Shown piece by piece: positions 10,798-19,617 of a DNA stretch of 64,000 nucleotides (positions are counted from its first letter, which is position 1; every line of letters begins with the position of its first letter). The position numbers and the translations under genes are program-made. The notes below the pieces were generated by a model that saw only the letters and a program-made list of their open reading frames with translations, was not told where the DNA came from and made no database searches. Origin of the DNA: Paraburkholderia sediminicola (GTDB lineage Bacteria; Pseudomonadota; Gammaproteobacteria; Burkholderiales; Burkholderiaceae); the NCBI RefSeq assembly GCF_902859805.1, contig NZ_CADIKC010000010.1:216426-280425 (forward strand), written 5' to 3'.

Positions 10798-13149
10798 TTA
10801 CTTCTGCTTGAGCTTGGCGAATGCCGCGGCCATTGCGCCGCCTGCTTCCGGCTCACGCGAGCGCTGTTGCTGCGCGCCGCGGCCAGCGCCACCTGAGCGG
10901 CTCGAACCGCCACGATCCTGCTGGGCGCCGCCACCGCTGCGCGGTGCGGCTGCTGCGCCAAACTCGTCGTCCAGACGCATGGTCAGCGCGATACGCTGGC
11001 GCTTCACGTCGACTTCCAGCACCTTCACCTTGACGATCTGACCGGCCTTGACCACTTCGTGCGGGTCCTTGATGAACTTCGTCGACATGGCCGACACGTG
11101 CACGAGACCGTCCTGATGCACGCCGATGTCGACGAACGCCCCGAAGGCTGCCACGTTCGTCACGACGCCTTCGAGCACCATGCCCGGCGTCAGGTCGCTG
11201 ACCTTCTCGACGCCTTCACGGAAGGTCGCGGTTTTGAACTCGGGGCGCGGGTCGCGGCCCGGCTTTTCGAGTTCCAGCAGAATGTCGCGCACGGTCGGCA
11301 GACCGAAACGTTCGTCGACGAATTCTGCCGGCGAGAGGCCGCGCAGCGCGTCGCGATTGCCGAGCACTTCGCCGACATGCTTGCTGATCTTCGCGAGCAT
11401 GCGTTCCACGACCGGATAGGCTTCCGGGTGAACCGACGAACGGTCGAGCGGGTTCTCGCCGTTGTTGATGCGCAGGAAACCAGCGGCCTGTTCGAAGGTC
11501 TTGTCGCCTAGGCGCGGCACCTTGCGCAGATGTTCGCGCGACGGGAACGGGCCGTTAGCATCGCGATAGTCGACGATGTTGCGAGCCAGCGTCGCGTTCA
11601 AACCCGACACGCGCGCGAGCAATGCGACCGACGCCGTATTGGCGTCCACGCCGACCGCGTTCACGCAATCCTCGACCACTGCGTCGAGCGAGCGGGCCAG
11701 TTCGCGTTGATTCACGTCATGCTGGTATTGGCCGACGCCGATTGCCTTCGGTTCGATCTTCACCAGTTCCGCGAGCGGATCCTGCAGACGGCGCGCAATC
11801 GACACCGCGCCGCGCAGCGACACGTCCATGTCCGGGAACTCCTTCGCCGCGAGTTCGGAGGCCGAGTACACCGACGCGCCGGCTTCGGAGACAACGATCT
11901 TCTGCAGCTTGAATTCCGGATGACGCGCGATCAGTTCGCTCGCGAGCTTGTCCGTTTCCCGCGAGGCCGTGCCGTTGCCGATACTGATCAGCTCAGCCTG
12001 CGTTTGCGCGCAGATACGCGCCAGTTTCGCAATCGAGCCGTCCCAGTCGCGACGCGGCTCGTGGGGATAGATCACGTCGGTGGCGAGCACCTTGCCGGTC
12101 CGATCGACCACAGCGACTTTCACGCCGGTGCGCATGCCCGGATCGAGGCCGATCACGGCCTTCGGTCCGGCGGGCGCGGCGAGCAGCAGGTCCTTCAGGT
12201 TGCGCGCGAACACGCGAATCGCTTCATGTTCGGCTTCGTCGCGCAGATTGGTCAGCAATTCGTTTTCGATATGCGGTTGCACCTTCACGCGCCAGCACCA
12301 GCGGCACACGTCGGCGAGCCACTTGTCGCCCGGGCGGTTCTGATTGGCGATGCCGAAGTGACGGGCGATCAACGCTTCGCCCGGATGCGGCACCTGCGCG
12401 TCGAGTTCTTCGCCGAGGCCCAGCTTGACCATCAGCACGCCCGCATTGCGGCCGCGGAACAGGGCCAGCGCGCGATGCGACGGCACGGTGCGGATGGTTT
12501 CCGCGTAATCGTAGTAATCGCGGAATTTTTCTTCTTCCGCGTTTTCCTTGCCCTCGACCACTTTCGACGACACCACGCCCTGGTTGAACAGGTAATCGCG
12601 CAGCTTGCCGAGCAGATCCGCGGTTTCGCCGAACTGTTCGGACAAGATGTCGCGCGCGCCGTCGAGCGCGGCCTTGATGTCGGCGACGCCTTTCTCGGCG
12701 TCCACGTAGGCGGCGGCTTCGGTTTGCGGGTCGAGCAGGGGATTAGCCAGCAGCGCATCGGCGAGCGGCTGCAGACCGGCTTCGCGGGCGATCTGCGCGC
12801 GCGTGCGGCGCTTCGGTTTATAGGGGAGATACAGGTCTTCCAGCACCTGCTTGCTGTCGGCGCCTTCGATCGCGGCGCGCAGCTCGTCGGTGAGCTTGCC
12901 CTGTTCGTCGATGCTCGCGATGATCGTGGCGCGCCGGTCTTCCAGCTCGCGCAGGTACAGCAGGCGCTCCTCGAGATTACGCAGTTGCGTGTCGTCGAGA
13001 TTGTCGGTCACTTCCTTCCGGTAGCGGGCGATGAACGGAACAGTCGCTCCTTCGTCGAGAAGTTGCACCGCGGCCGCGACCTGGCGCGGCTGGACGGACA
13101 GTTCGGCGGCGATGCGCTGTACGATCTTGAGTGCTACGGTTTCCGTCAT
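10798..13149 (-). CDS. tex: RNA-binding transcription accessory protein Tex
   Basis: Conserved nucleic-acid-binding protein resembling yeast Spt6, thought to act in transcription elongation and gene expression control. 783 residues from the ATG whose complement is at 13147-13149 (MTETVALKIVQRIAAELSV); the longer frame to 13311 is not family-like. Domains in order: N-terminal helical region with the VPFIARYRKEVT motif (residues about 30-42), YqgF/RNase-H-like fold (GLDPGMRTGVKVAVVD, about 330), helix-hairpin-helix region (about 500-560), and an S1 domain at about 650-720 (GMVLEGVVTNVAAFGAFVDIG). The last 50 residues are a Gly/Arg/Gln-rich tail ending AMAAAFAKLKQK. The catalytic role of the YqgF fold is not established. 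Confidence 0.95.
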   Translation of the reverse strand: MTETVALKIVQRIAAELSVQPRQVAAAVQLLDEGATVPFIARYRKEVTDNLDDTQLRNLEERLLYLRELEDRRATIIASIDEQGKLTDELRAAIEGADSKQVLEDLYLPYKPKRRTRAQIAREAGLQPLADALLANPLLDPQTEAAAYVDAEKGVADIKAALDGARDILSEQFGETADLLGKLRDYLFNQGVVSSKVVEGKENAEEEKFRDYYDYAETIRTVPSHRALALFRGRNAGVLMVKLGLGEELDAQVPHPGEALIARHFGIANQNRPGDKWLADVCRWCWRVKVQPHIENELLTNLRDEAEHEAIRVFARNLKDLLLAAPAGPKAVIGLDPGMRTGVKVAVVDRTGKVLATDVIYPHEPRRDWDGSIAKLARICAQTQAELISIGNGTASRETDKLASELIARHPEFKLQKIVVSEAGASVYSASELAAKEFPDMDVSLRGAVSIARRLQDPLAELVKIEPKAIGVGQYQHDVNQRELARSLDAVVEDCVNAVGVDANTASVALLARVSGLNATLARNIVDYRDANGPFPSREHLRKVPRLGDKTFEQAAGFLRINNGENPLDRSSVHPEAYPVVERMLAKISKHVGEVLGNRDALRGLSPAEFVDERFGLPTVRDILLELEKPGRDPRPEFKTATFREGVEKVSDLTPGMVLEGVVTNVAAFGAFVDIGVHQDGLVHVSAMSTKFIKDPHEVVKAGQIVKVKVLEVDVKRQRIALTMRLDDEFGAAAAPRSGGGAQQDRGGSSRSGGAGRGAQQQRSREPEAGGAMAAAFAKLKQK

Positions 13150-13537
13150 AAGGTCTTGGTGTTCCTGCTGCTCAATCAAAGGTCGCGCGGTAGCGGCACA
13201 TGCCTGGTACATGCCAGACGCGCGCCGGGCCCACGTCGGGCACGCCGGTGCACGCTGGGCGTGCGCGCTGCGACCAGGTTGCTGGAGCGGGGCATTTTGC
13301 CATAAATGCAAAAGGGCTCAACCGCAGGGTGATAGAATTTCGGGCATGTTCCGTTGACCAATTACGACGTTGCCAACCTCCTTGTCCCTCAACCGTCTGG
13401 ACTCCCGCTTGGTCTCTCGCTTGTCACAATTACCGCTTTTTCTGACGCCGCGTCTGTCGCCTTTGTCGCGCTCGCCGCTTATATCGCTCACGTCGGCGTT
13501 GCGGTCCCTGTTCAGGTCAGCGCTTCCGTCCAATGGG

Positions 13538-14464
13538 ATGTTGTTCGCTTCGTGCGCGTCGTGCGTCATGGCAGCTTCGCTGGCTGTGTCCGCGCCGGCC
13601 GTAGCGCAATCCGCAGCGCCGCTCGTGGCCGCCAGCAGTCTGGCGCCGGCAGCCGCTTCGGGCGCGCGGGCGGCGAGTGCGGCGGGCACAACGAGCACCT
13701 TGAACGCCACGGGCGCGGACAACGCCGACAACGCGGCATCGTCAGACAGCGCATTCGACGCGCGGCAGAAAGTCCTTGATCAGCGCACGGAGGAAAACAA
13801 CTACCGTTACGCGGTCGCCGAGCACGATTGCTACAGTAAGTTCTTTGTCAACCACTGTCTGAACAAGGCGCGCGACAGCATGCGCCTCGTGCAGGCTGAC
13901 ATTCGCAAGGAACAGCTCGCGCTCGACGGCGAGCAGCGTGTCCAGCGCGCCCGCCAGCGTGACGAGCAGGCAGCGCTCAAACGCGCCCAGGACGAAGCCA
14001 GCGCGCCGCAGCGTGCCGCTGACGACGCGCGTAACGCCCAGGCCTACGAAGACAAGCAGCGCCAACACCAGCTCGACCAGGCGCAGCGCGCGGCCGAGGC
14101 GCCCCAGCGCGACGCCAACGCGCAAGCCTATCAGCAGAAGCTGCAACAGCATGCGCTGGATCAGGCGCAGCGCGGCATCAGTCCGTCGCAAGCCGCAGCC
14201 AACAGCCAGGCATACGACCAGAAGCAGGGCGACTTCCAGCGCAAGCTCGACGAAGCGCGTCAGCAGGGCGCGCAAAAGGCGCAGGAACGTGTCGAGAAGC
14301 AGCAGACCTTCGAGAAGAAGCAGGCCGATGCGGCGCAGCACAAAGCCGACGTCGAGGCTCGTCAGAAGCAGGCGGCCGAGAAAGCCGAGCAGAAACGTCA
14401 GGACCAGTTGAAAGAGCAACAGCAGCTTGAAGAACAGCAAAAGCAGCAGCAGGAGCAACAGTAG
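13538..14464 (+). CDS. secreted Gln/Ala-rich coiled-coil protein of unknown function
   Basis: Not assigned to a family. With the ATG at 13538 it has 308 residues and a signal-peptide-like N-terminus (MLFASCASCVMAASLAVSAP, cleavage likely after AVAQ at 24). An in-frame TTG at 13370 would add 56 Leu/Ser/Arg-rich residues; neither start has a clear ribosome-binding site. A short domain around residues 80-115 (NNYRYAVAEHDCYSKFFVNHC) has two Cys that could form a disulfide. The rest, about 130-308, is an almost uninterrupted charged coiled coil with imperfect repeats (Q-A-Y-x-x-K-x-x-Q-H-x-L-D-Q-A-Q-R), ending in poly-Gln/Glu. The cysteine-containing segment plus helical rod suggests an envelope or periplasmic structural role, which is inference. 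Confidence 0.7.
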   Translation: MLFASCASCVMAASLAVSAPAVAQSAAPLVAASSLAPAAASGARAASAAGTTSTLNATGADNADNAASSDSAFDARQKVLDQRTEENNYRYAVAEHDCYSKFFVNHCLNKARDSMRLVQADIRKEQLALDGEQRVQRARQRDEQAALKRAQDEASAPQRAADDARNAQAYEDKQRQHQLDQAQRAAEAPQRDANAQAYQQKLQQHALDQAQRGISPSQAAANSQAYDQKQGDFQRKLDEARQQGAQKAQERVEKQQTFEKKQADAAQHKADVEARQKQAAEKAEQKRQDQLKEQQQLEEQQKQQQEQQ

Positions 14465-14592
14465 GTTTGCTGTGGCGGGTTCTGGTAGGGTAGTAGCCAG
14501 GCAGCAGTCGTCGTAACGCGTTTTAAGCCGGACAGCAACCTCAGGCATCGGGCTGCATACGCCGCCCGTGCCGCTTACGAGAGGAGGCGAGC

Positions 14593-14811
14593 ATGCGCGA
14601 TCAACATCACGTCATCACCGCGGACACATTGCGCGACCGTATTCTGCAACTGGAATCGGAGCATAGTGGGCTCGATCGCTTGATCGACCGAATGTCGGAA
14701 GAGCCCGGCATCGACGACTTCGAGTTGCAGCGCCTGAAAAAGCGCAAACTCAAAGTCAAGGACACCATCATCTTGCTGCAATTGCAGCTCGAACCGGACG
14801 CACGCGCCTGA
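14593..14811 (+). CDS. YdcH family protein (DUF465)
   Basis: 72-residue charged helical protein of the YdcH/DUF465 family, of unknown function. The pattern HxLDRLIDRMSEEPGIDDFELQRLKKRKLKVKD (residues about 24-56) carries the family hallmark of two helices, the second rich in Lys and ending LKDTI-like. A very good ribosome-binding site (GAGAGGAGGC) lies just before ATG 14593. It precedes dinG by 63 bases and may be cotranscribed. Confidence 0.85.
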   Translation: MRDQHHVITADTLRDRILQLESEHSGLDRLIDRMSEEPGIDDFELQRLKKRKLKVKDTIILLQLQLEPDARA

Positions 14812-14874
14812 GTTCGCGCCCTGGCAGGTGCCGGGTCGCGCCGCGCGCGCCGGACTTTGCAGGAAACGCTTGCC

Positions 14875-17145
14875 TTGAATTCACCGCTTGAAACTTCACC
14901 ACGCGCCACGGCGGGCGAGGACGCTCCGGCGGCCGGCGCACCGGCCGGCAGCACGCCAACGCCGCGTCCTCCCGCGTCTGCGCTCTCCGCGTCGTTGAAT
15001 CCACGCCGCGTCGCCGAGCTGGACGATATCTTCGCTGACAACGGCCTGCTCGCCCGTCAGATCGACGGCTATCGTTCACGCGCGTCGCAGATCGAGATGT
15101 CGCGCGCCGTCGCGGCGGCCATGGAAGCGTCGGGCCGCGCGATGCCCGAGCCCGCGATGTTCGAGGCGCAAAAGCGTCCGGCGCGGCGTCTGCAGTCGCC
15201 AGGCGCGGAGGCGGAAACTGTTGCCCCTGAAAACGACGAATCGAGCGGTCTCGACGGCAGCGAAAACACGCTGATCGTGGAAGCGGGCACCGGCACCGGC
15301 AAAACCTATGCGTATCTCGTGCCGGCCATGTTGTGGGGCGGCAAGGTGATCGTCTCCACCGGCACCAAGCATTTGCAGGATCAGCTCTTTCAGCGCGATA
15401 TTCCGACCGTGCGCGATGCGCTCGCTGTGCCGGTATCGGTGGCGATGCTCAAGGGACGTGCGAACTACCTGTGCCATTACTACCTGCAGCGCACAGCGGA
15501 TAACGGCCGTCTGCCGTCGCGCCAGGAAACCTCGTATCTGCAGGACATCATTCGCTTCGCCAAGATCACACGCACCGGCGACAAGGCCGAACTCGCGAGC
15601 GTGCCGGAAACGGCGGCAGTGTGGCCGATGGTCACGTCCACGCGTGAGAACTGTCTTGGCCAGGAATGCCCGCATTACAAGGAATGCTTCGTGATGCAGG
15701 CGCGCCGGGAGGCGCAGCAGGCCGACATCGTGGTGGTGAATCACCATCTGTTTTTCGCCGACATCATGTTGCGCGATACCGGCATGGCCGAATTGCTGCC
15801 CACGGCAAACACCATCATCTTCGACGAAGCGCATCAACTGCCGGAAACCGCGACGCTGTTTTTCGGCGAGACGCTTTCCACCACGCAATTTCTCGAACTC
15901 GCGCGCGATTCCGTGGCGGAGGGTCTGGGTCATGCGCGTGAATCGGTCGACTGGGTGAAGCTCGGCTCGACGCTCGAGCGCGCGGCGCGTGACGTGCGGC
16001 TCGCTTTCAAGGAAGACACAGTGCGCTTGTCGATCGGTCAGTTGCCCGACGATCATCCGCTATTTCCTGCGCTCGAAACGCTTGAGACCGAACTCGATGC
16101 ACTGACGTCCGCATTGGCCGGTCAGGCCGAACGGGCCGAATCGATCGGGGCGTGTCTGCGCCGCGCACGCGAGCTGCAAGGCGTGCTCGCGGGCTGGACC
16201 ACGCCGCCCACCGAGACCGAGCGCGCAGCCGCTGACGCCACAGCGGACGATGCCAAGGCCGAACGTACCGATCCGAACGAAAAGGTGCGCTGGATCGAAG
16301 TGTTCGCGCATACGGTGCAGTTGCACGAAACGCCGCTGTCGGTTGCGCCGATCTTCGCGAAGCAGCGCGCCGGTGTGCCGCGCGCATGGATCTTCACCTC
16401 GGCGACATTGTCGGTGCGCGGCGACTTCACGCACTACGCGGCACAGATGGGCCTGAACGCAAAGCGCTCGATGACGCTGCCAAGCCCCTTCGACTATCCG
16501 ACGCAAGGGCTTCTGTACGTGCCGCGTAATTTGCCGCAGCCTTCGTCGCCGATGTTCACCGACGCCGTGTTCGACGCGGCATTGCCCGCGATCGAAGCAT
16601 CGGGCGGCGGCGTATTCATGTTGTGCACAACGTTGCGCGCGGTGGATCGCATCTCGGCCAAATTGCGCGACACCATTGAGGCACGCGGCTGGGACTATCC
16701 ATTGCTCGTGCAGGGTGACGCGAGCCGCACTGAGTTGCTCGATCGCTTCCGCGCTTACGGCAATGCGATTCTCGTGGGCAGCCAGAGCTTCTGGGAAGGC
16801 GTGGACGTGCGGGGCGATGCGCTCTCGCTGGTCGTGATCGACAAGCTGCCGTTTGCGCCGCCTGATGACCCGGTGCTCTCGGCGCGTCTCGATGCGCTAA
16901 CGAAGAAGGGACTGAGCCCGTTTGCCGTCCATCAGTTGCCGCAGGCTGTGATTACCCTGAAGCAGGGCGCAGGCCGTCTGATTCGCGCTGAGACCGATCG
17001 CGGCGTGCTGATGATCTGTGATACCCGTCTCGTCGACAAACCGTATGGGCGCCGTATATGGCAGAGCCTGCCGCCATTCAAACGCACCCGTGAGATCGAA
17101 GTCGTGCGTGAATTCTTCGAAGAAAACGCAAGGCCGGCTGAATAG
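14875..17145 (+). CDS. dinG: ATP-dependent DNA helicase DinG
   Basis: Superfamily 2 iron-sulfur 5'-3' DNA helicase of the XPD/DinG group. Motif I is EAGTGTGKT (around residue 140), motif II is DEAH in FDEAHQLPETA (around 315), and motif VI is QGAGRLIRAETDRG near 700. Four cysteines in the order LCHYY, ENCLGQ, ECPHY, ECFVM (around 200-280) are placed to bind a 4Fe-4S cluster. TTG at 14875 is preferred because AGGAAA is 9 bases upstream; TTG at 14857 would add six residues. The first ~85 residues are Ala/Pro-rich and probably disordered. There is no exonuclease domain. Two strong terminators follow. Confidence 0.94.
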   Translation: MNSPLETSPRATAGEDAPAAGAPAGSTPTPRPPASALSASLNPRRVAELDDIFADNGLLARQIDGYRSRASQIEMSRAVAAAMEASGRAMPEPAMFEAQKRPARRLQSPGAEAETVAPENDESSGLDGSENTLIVEAGTGTGKTYAYLVPAMLWGGKVIVSTGTKHLQDQLFQRDIPTVRDALAVPVSVAMLKGRANYLCHYYLQRTADNGRLPSRQETSYLQDIIRFAKITRTGDKAELASVPETAAVWPMVTSTRENCLGQECPHYKECFVMQARREAQQADIVVVNHHLFFADIMLRDTGMAELLPTANTIIFDEAHQLPETATLFFGETLSTTQFLELARDSVAEGLGHARESVDWVKLGSTLERAARDVRLAFKEDTVRLSIGQLPDDHPLFPALETLETELDALTSALAGQAERAESIGACLRRARELQGVLAGWTTPPTETERAAADATADDAKAERTDPNEKVRWIEVFAHTVQLHETPLSVAPIFAKQRAGVPRAWIFTSATLSVRGDFTHYAAQMGLNAKRSMTLPSPFDYPTQGLLYVPRNLPQPSSPMFTDAVFDAALPAIEASGGGVFMLCTTLRAVDRISAKLRDTIEARGWDYPLLVQGDASRTELLDRFRAYGNAILVGSQSFWEGVDVRGDALSLVVIDKLPFAPPDDPVLSARLDALTKKGLSPFAVHQLPQAVITLKQGAGRLIRAETDRGVLMICDTRLVDKPYGRRIWQSLPPFKRTREIEVVREFFEENARPAE

Positions 17146-17191
17146 CAGATGATTAAGCGAATGCCGTTGTAAAAAACGGCGCTTAAATGAC

Positions 17192-17268
17192 AAAACGCCA
17201 CGGATTTGAATCCGTGGCGTTTTGCTTTACTGCGCCAGGAAATCGAGGTGATTTCCTGGCGCAGTTTT
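17192..17268 (+). terminator. tandem intrinsic terminators after dinG
   Basis: First hairpin 17192-17223: 14-bp perfect stem AAAACGCCACGGAT / ATCCGTGGCGTTTT with a TTGA loop, usable in both directions. Second hairpin 17230-17264: 15-bp perfect stem CTGCGCCAGGAAATC / GATTTCCTGGCGCAG with a five-base loop, then TTTT. The first one can also stop the opposing lipoprotein transcript. Confidence 0.9.
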
Positions 17269-17296
17269 CGCCCAGAGGCGAACCCTATGCGACAGC

Positions 17297-17560
17297 TTAC
17301 TGGCTTGCGCCCGAAGCCGGAGCAGCAGCCGAAGCAGCAGCGCCTGCGTCCGAAGCAGCGGTCGTAGCCGAAGCAGCAGCGTCGCTCGCAGCAGCAGCCG
17401 CACCCGAAGCAGCAGCAGCCGAATCCGAAGCAGCAGCAGCCGGTGCCGAAGCGGCAGCAGCGTCGCTAGCAGCCGGTGCAGCGGCTTGATCGTTGCTCTT
17501 GTTGCATGCAGCCAGTGCCACAGCTGCCAACAGGGATGCTACGAGGAGGGATTTCTTCAT
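17297..17560 (-). CDS. small Ala/Ser-rich lipoprotein
   Basis: 87-residue predicted lipoprotein. The signal peptide MKKSLLVASLLAAVALAAC ends in a lipobox (ALAAC, Cys19) followed by NKSND. The mature part is nearly all Ala, Ser, Asp and Pro with repeated AAASD units, so it is probably an unstructured surface or periplasmic tail. The start ATG (complement at 17558-17560) has AAGGACG upstream; a GTG two codons earlier is less likely. Similar low-complexity lipoproteins are common in Burkholderiaceae but no function is known to me. It converges on dinG. Confidence 0.75.
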   Translation of the reverse strand: MKKSLLVASLLAAVALAACNKSNDQAAAPAASDAAAASAPAAAASDSAAAASGAAAAASDAAASATTAASDAGAAASAAAPASGASQ

Positions 17561-17791
17561 GATCACGTCCTTTTATGGTTAAAGGTAAGCAACAGCGCAA
17601 AATAATACCGGTAATGTGCTCCAACATCGACCTGGGCCGTTGGTGGAGACGCTCTTTTGACGAGCTAGAATCTTCCCTACGGCTTGGGCGGAAATTATAT
17701 GCACTTTCGTACTGACAATCCATAAATCCGGGGTCAATACGTTGTCTTTCTCATACAAAATTTCACAGTACGGTATAACAGGCGGGCAGAG

Positions 17792-19042
17792 TTACGCAAG
17801 CTCGCCCACTTGTATCCAGCCCGCACAATACCACTCGTGAAGCAGTGCTGTCACCGACGAATCGTCTGAGAGTGTTACAAAGCGTTTCGCACTCAAACAC
17901 CGGTGGTCAGCGAGGTCAATCAACCACTTTTTGGCCCCATTAAACGGCGTTTCCTCTCCATTTAGGAAGAAAAAACGGCGGTTGTACAACAAATTAGTCT
18001 TGCGGTCCAGTCGAATGCCAGACTTGGATGCCTGACTGATGAAACGCGCTTCATTGAGGGGTCGTTGCGGCGGATCAAACACGACACTCGGCTTCGGTTC
18101 GCTGAGGTACGTGCCAAGGAACGACGCAATGTCCTGCTCACTCCACTTAACGCCAGCAAGGATCGAACCAACCCGTTCGATCAAGGCGGCGGGCAGCTCT
18201 GCCGGACGGTCGACGGCGGCTTGCTGCGGGTCGCGATAAAGCGCATCGGGCCGCGCGGCCGCGTCGCCGCGTTCGGCCAGATGATAGAGGAATTGCGCGG
18301 TCAACTCGCCCGCGGACGGGGCGCGAAAACCGATCGAGCAGGTCATGCATTCGCCTTCGGCGACACCGTCGTGCGCGATATGCGGCGGCAGGTACAGCAT
18401 GTCACCCGGCTCGAGCAGCCATTCCTCTTCCGCCTCGAAATGCTGTAAAACTTTCAACGGCAAACCCGGTTGGAGTGTCAGATCTTTCTGCGCACTGATT
18501 CGCCACCGGCGCTTGCCTTTTACTTGCAAAAGAAACACATCGTAGGAATCGAAGTGGGGGCCGACGCCGCCGCCATCGCTCGCAAACGAAATCATCAGAT
18601 CGTCCAGACGCGCGTCCGGCACGAAGCGAAAACGGTCGAGCAAGGCGCGCGCGCGATCGTCGTAAAGGTCCACGCCTTGAACGAGCAAGGTCCAGGCGCG
18701 CTGCTTGAGCGACGGCAGTTCATCCGGCGCGAACGGGCCGTGCTCCAGCTGCCATTTGTTGCGAAAGTGCGTGATCAGACGTGCTTCGACTTCGTCCTGA
18801 TCGGCCAGCTCGAAAAACTCCTCGCGCGACAGCGGCGCCTCTACGTTCGGGATCGCCTGGCGGATCAGCAGCGGCTTCTTCTGCCAGTACCGGCGCATGA
18901 ATTGCGACGGTGTCAGGTTGCCGAGCAAGGGTGTGGGCGTGTCGGGCGAGGGCGGGAGAATAGGGCGAGCCGGCTTTGAAGCCGGTGAAGAATTCCGTGC
19001 CGAAGCTGCATCGGCCGGGTGGTCAGTGGGCCGCTTGGGCAT
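17792..19042 (-). CDS. JmjC-type cupin oxygenase, ribosomal protein arginine hydroxylase (RoxA/YcfD) family
   Basis: Fe(II)/2-oxoglutarate oxygenase; the E. coli homologue YcfD hydroxylates an arginine of ribosomal protein L16. The cupin core has the iron motif H163-F-D165 in GPHFDSYDVFLLQ and the distal His (H221 or H224) in PPHIAHDG. The C-terminal winged-helix region (about 330-416) matches the dimerisation/partner domain of that family. Residues 1-40 are Pro/Ser-rich and probably disordered. The start used is the ATG at 19042 (MPKRPTDHP), which leaves 32 bases to the divergent slyD; a longer frame to 19087 would overlap slyD. The target protein here is inferred from the family. Confidence 0.88.
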   Translation of the reverse strand: MPKRPTDHPADAASARNSSPASKPARPILPPSPDTPTPLLGNLTPSQFMRRYWQKKPLLIRQAIPNVEAPLSREEFFELADQDEVEARLITHFRNKWQLEHGPFAPDELPSLKQRAWTLLVQGVDLYDDRARALLDRFRFVPDARLDDLMISFASDGGGVGPHFDSYDVFLLQVKGKRRWRISAQKDLTLQPGLPLKVLQHFEAEEEWLLEPGDMLYLPPHIAHDGVAEGECMTCSIGFRAPSAGELTAQFLYHLAERGDAAARPDALYRDPQQAAVDRPAELPAALIERVGSILAGVKWSEQDIASFLGTYLSEPKPSVVFDPPQRPLNEARFISQASKSGIRLDRKTNLLYNRRFFFLNGEETPFNGAKKWLIDLADHRCLSAKRFVTLSDDSSVTALLHEWYCAGWIQVGELA

Positions 19043-19044
19043 CG

Positions 19045-19050
19045 TATAAT
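19045..19050 (+). promoter_or_regulatory. predicted -10 element of slyD
   Basis: Perfect TATAAT 24 bases before the slyD ATG. No convincing -35 lies at 16-18 bases, so strength is uncertain. The element sits in the 32-base space between the divergent starts of the cupin oxygenase gene and slyD. Confidence 0.45.
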
Positions 19051-19074
19051 GTGAGTTGTATTCTGGAGAATCGA

Positions 19075-19617
19075 ATGAAAATCGCAAAGAACACCGTCGT
19101 GTCGGTCGCTTACAAGCTGTCGGATGCGCAGGGCAATCTGATTGAAGAAAGCGACGAGCCGATGGTCTATCTGCACGGCGGCTATGATGGCACGTTCCCC
19201 AAGATCGAGGAAGAGCTCGACGGCCACGAGGCCGGCTTCGAGACTCAGATCCAGCTCGAGCCGCAAGACGCGTTCGGCGAGTACGACCCCGATCTCGTGA
19301 AGATCGAGCCGCGCGATCGTTTCCCGGAACCGCTCGAAGTCGGCATGCAATTCGAAGGCACGCCGGAAGAAGGCGATGAGGATCTCGATTCGCTCGTCTA
19401 CGTGGTGACCGACGTGGCGGAAGACAAAGTCGTGCTCGACGGCAACCATCCGCTCGCCGGCATGGCGCTGCGTTTCGCGCTGACCGTGAAAGACGTGCGT
19501 CCGGCTACGGAAGACGAAATCCAGCACGAACATGCGCATGGCGCCGACGGCCTTGAAGTCCTCGATGACGATGACGACGAAGCCGAAGACGACAAGTCAG
19601 GGCCCACGTTGCACTGA
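19075..19617 (+). CDS. slyD: FKBP-type peptidyl-prolyl isomerase, SlyD-like
   Basis: Cytoplasmic prolyl isomerase/chaperone. It has 180 residues from ATG 19075, with TGGAGA upstream. The FKBP part (LSDAQGNLIEESDEPMVYLHGG, about 15-36) is split by the insert-in-flap chaperone domain (about 70-130), then the core resumes with DGNHPLAGMALRFALTVKDV. The C-terminal tail is acidic (DDDDDEAEDD) with only a few His (HEHAHG), unlike the Cys/His-rich nickel-binding tail of E. coli SlyD, so a nickel-delivery role is less certain. Its last 21 bases overlap the convergent phosphoesterase gene. Confidence 0.92.
   Translation: MKIAKNTVVSVAYKLSDAQGNLIEESDEPMVYLHGGYDGTFPKIEEELDGHEAGFETQIQLEPQDAFGEYDPDLVKIEPRDRFPEPLEVGMQFEGTPEEGDEDLDSLVYVVTDVAEDKVVLDGNHPLAGMALRFALTVKDVRPATEDEIQHEHAHGADGLEVLDDDDDEAEDDKSGPTLH

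Noticed and set aside
11530..13305. 591-codon open frame antisense to tex
   Set aside because: It lies wholly within tex, has no recognisable domains, and has shadow-type composition.
18976..19074. Upstream extension of slyD
   Set aside because: ATG 19075 has a ribosome-binding site and begins at the conserved MKIAKNTVV; the extension overlaps the divergent gene.
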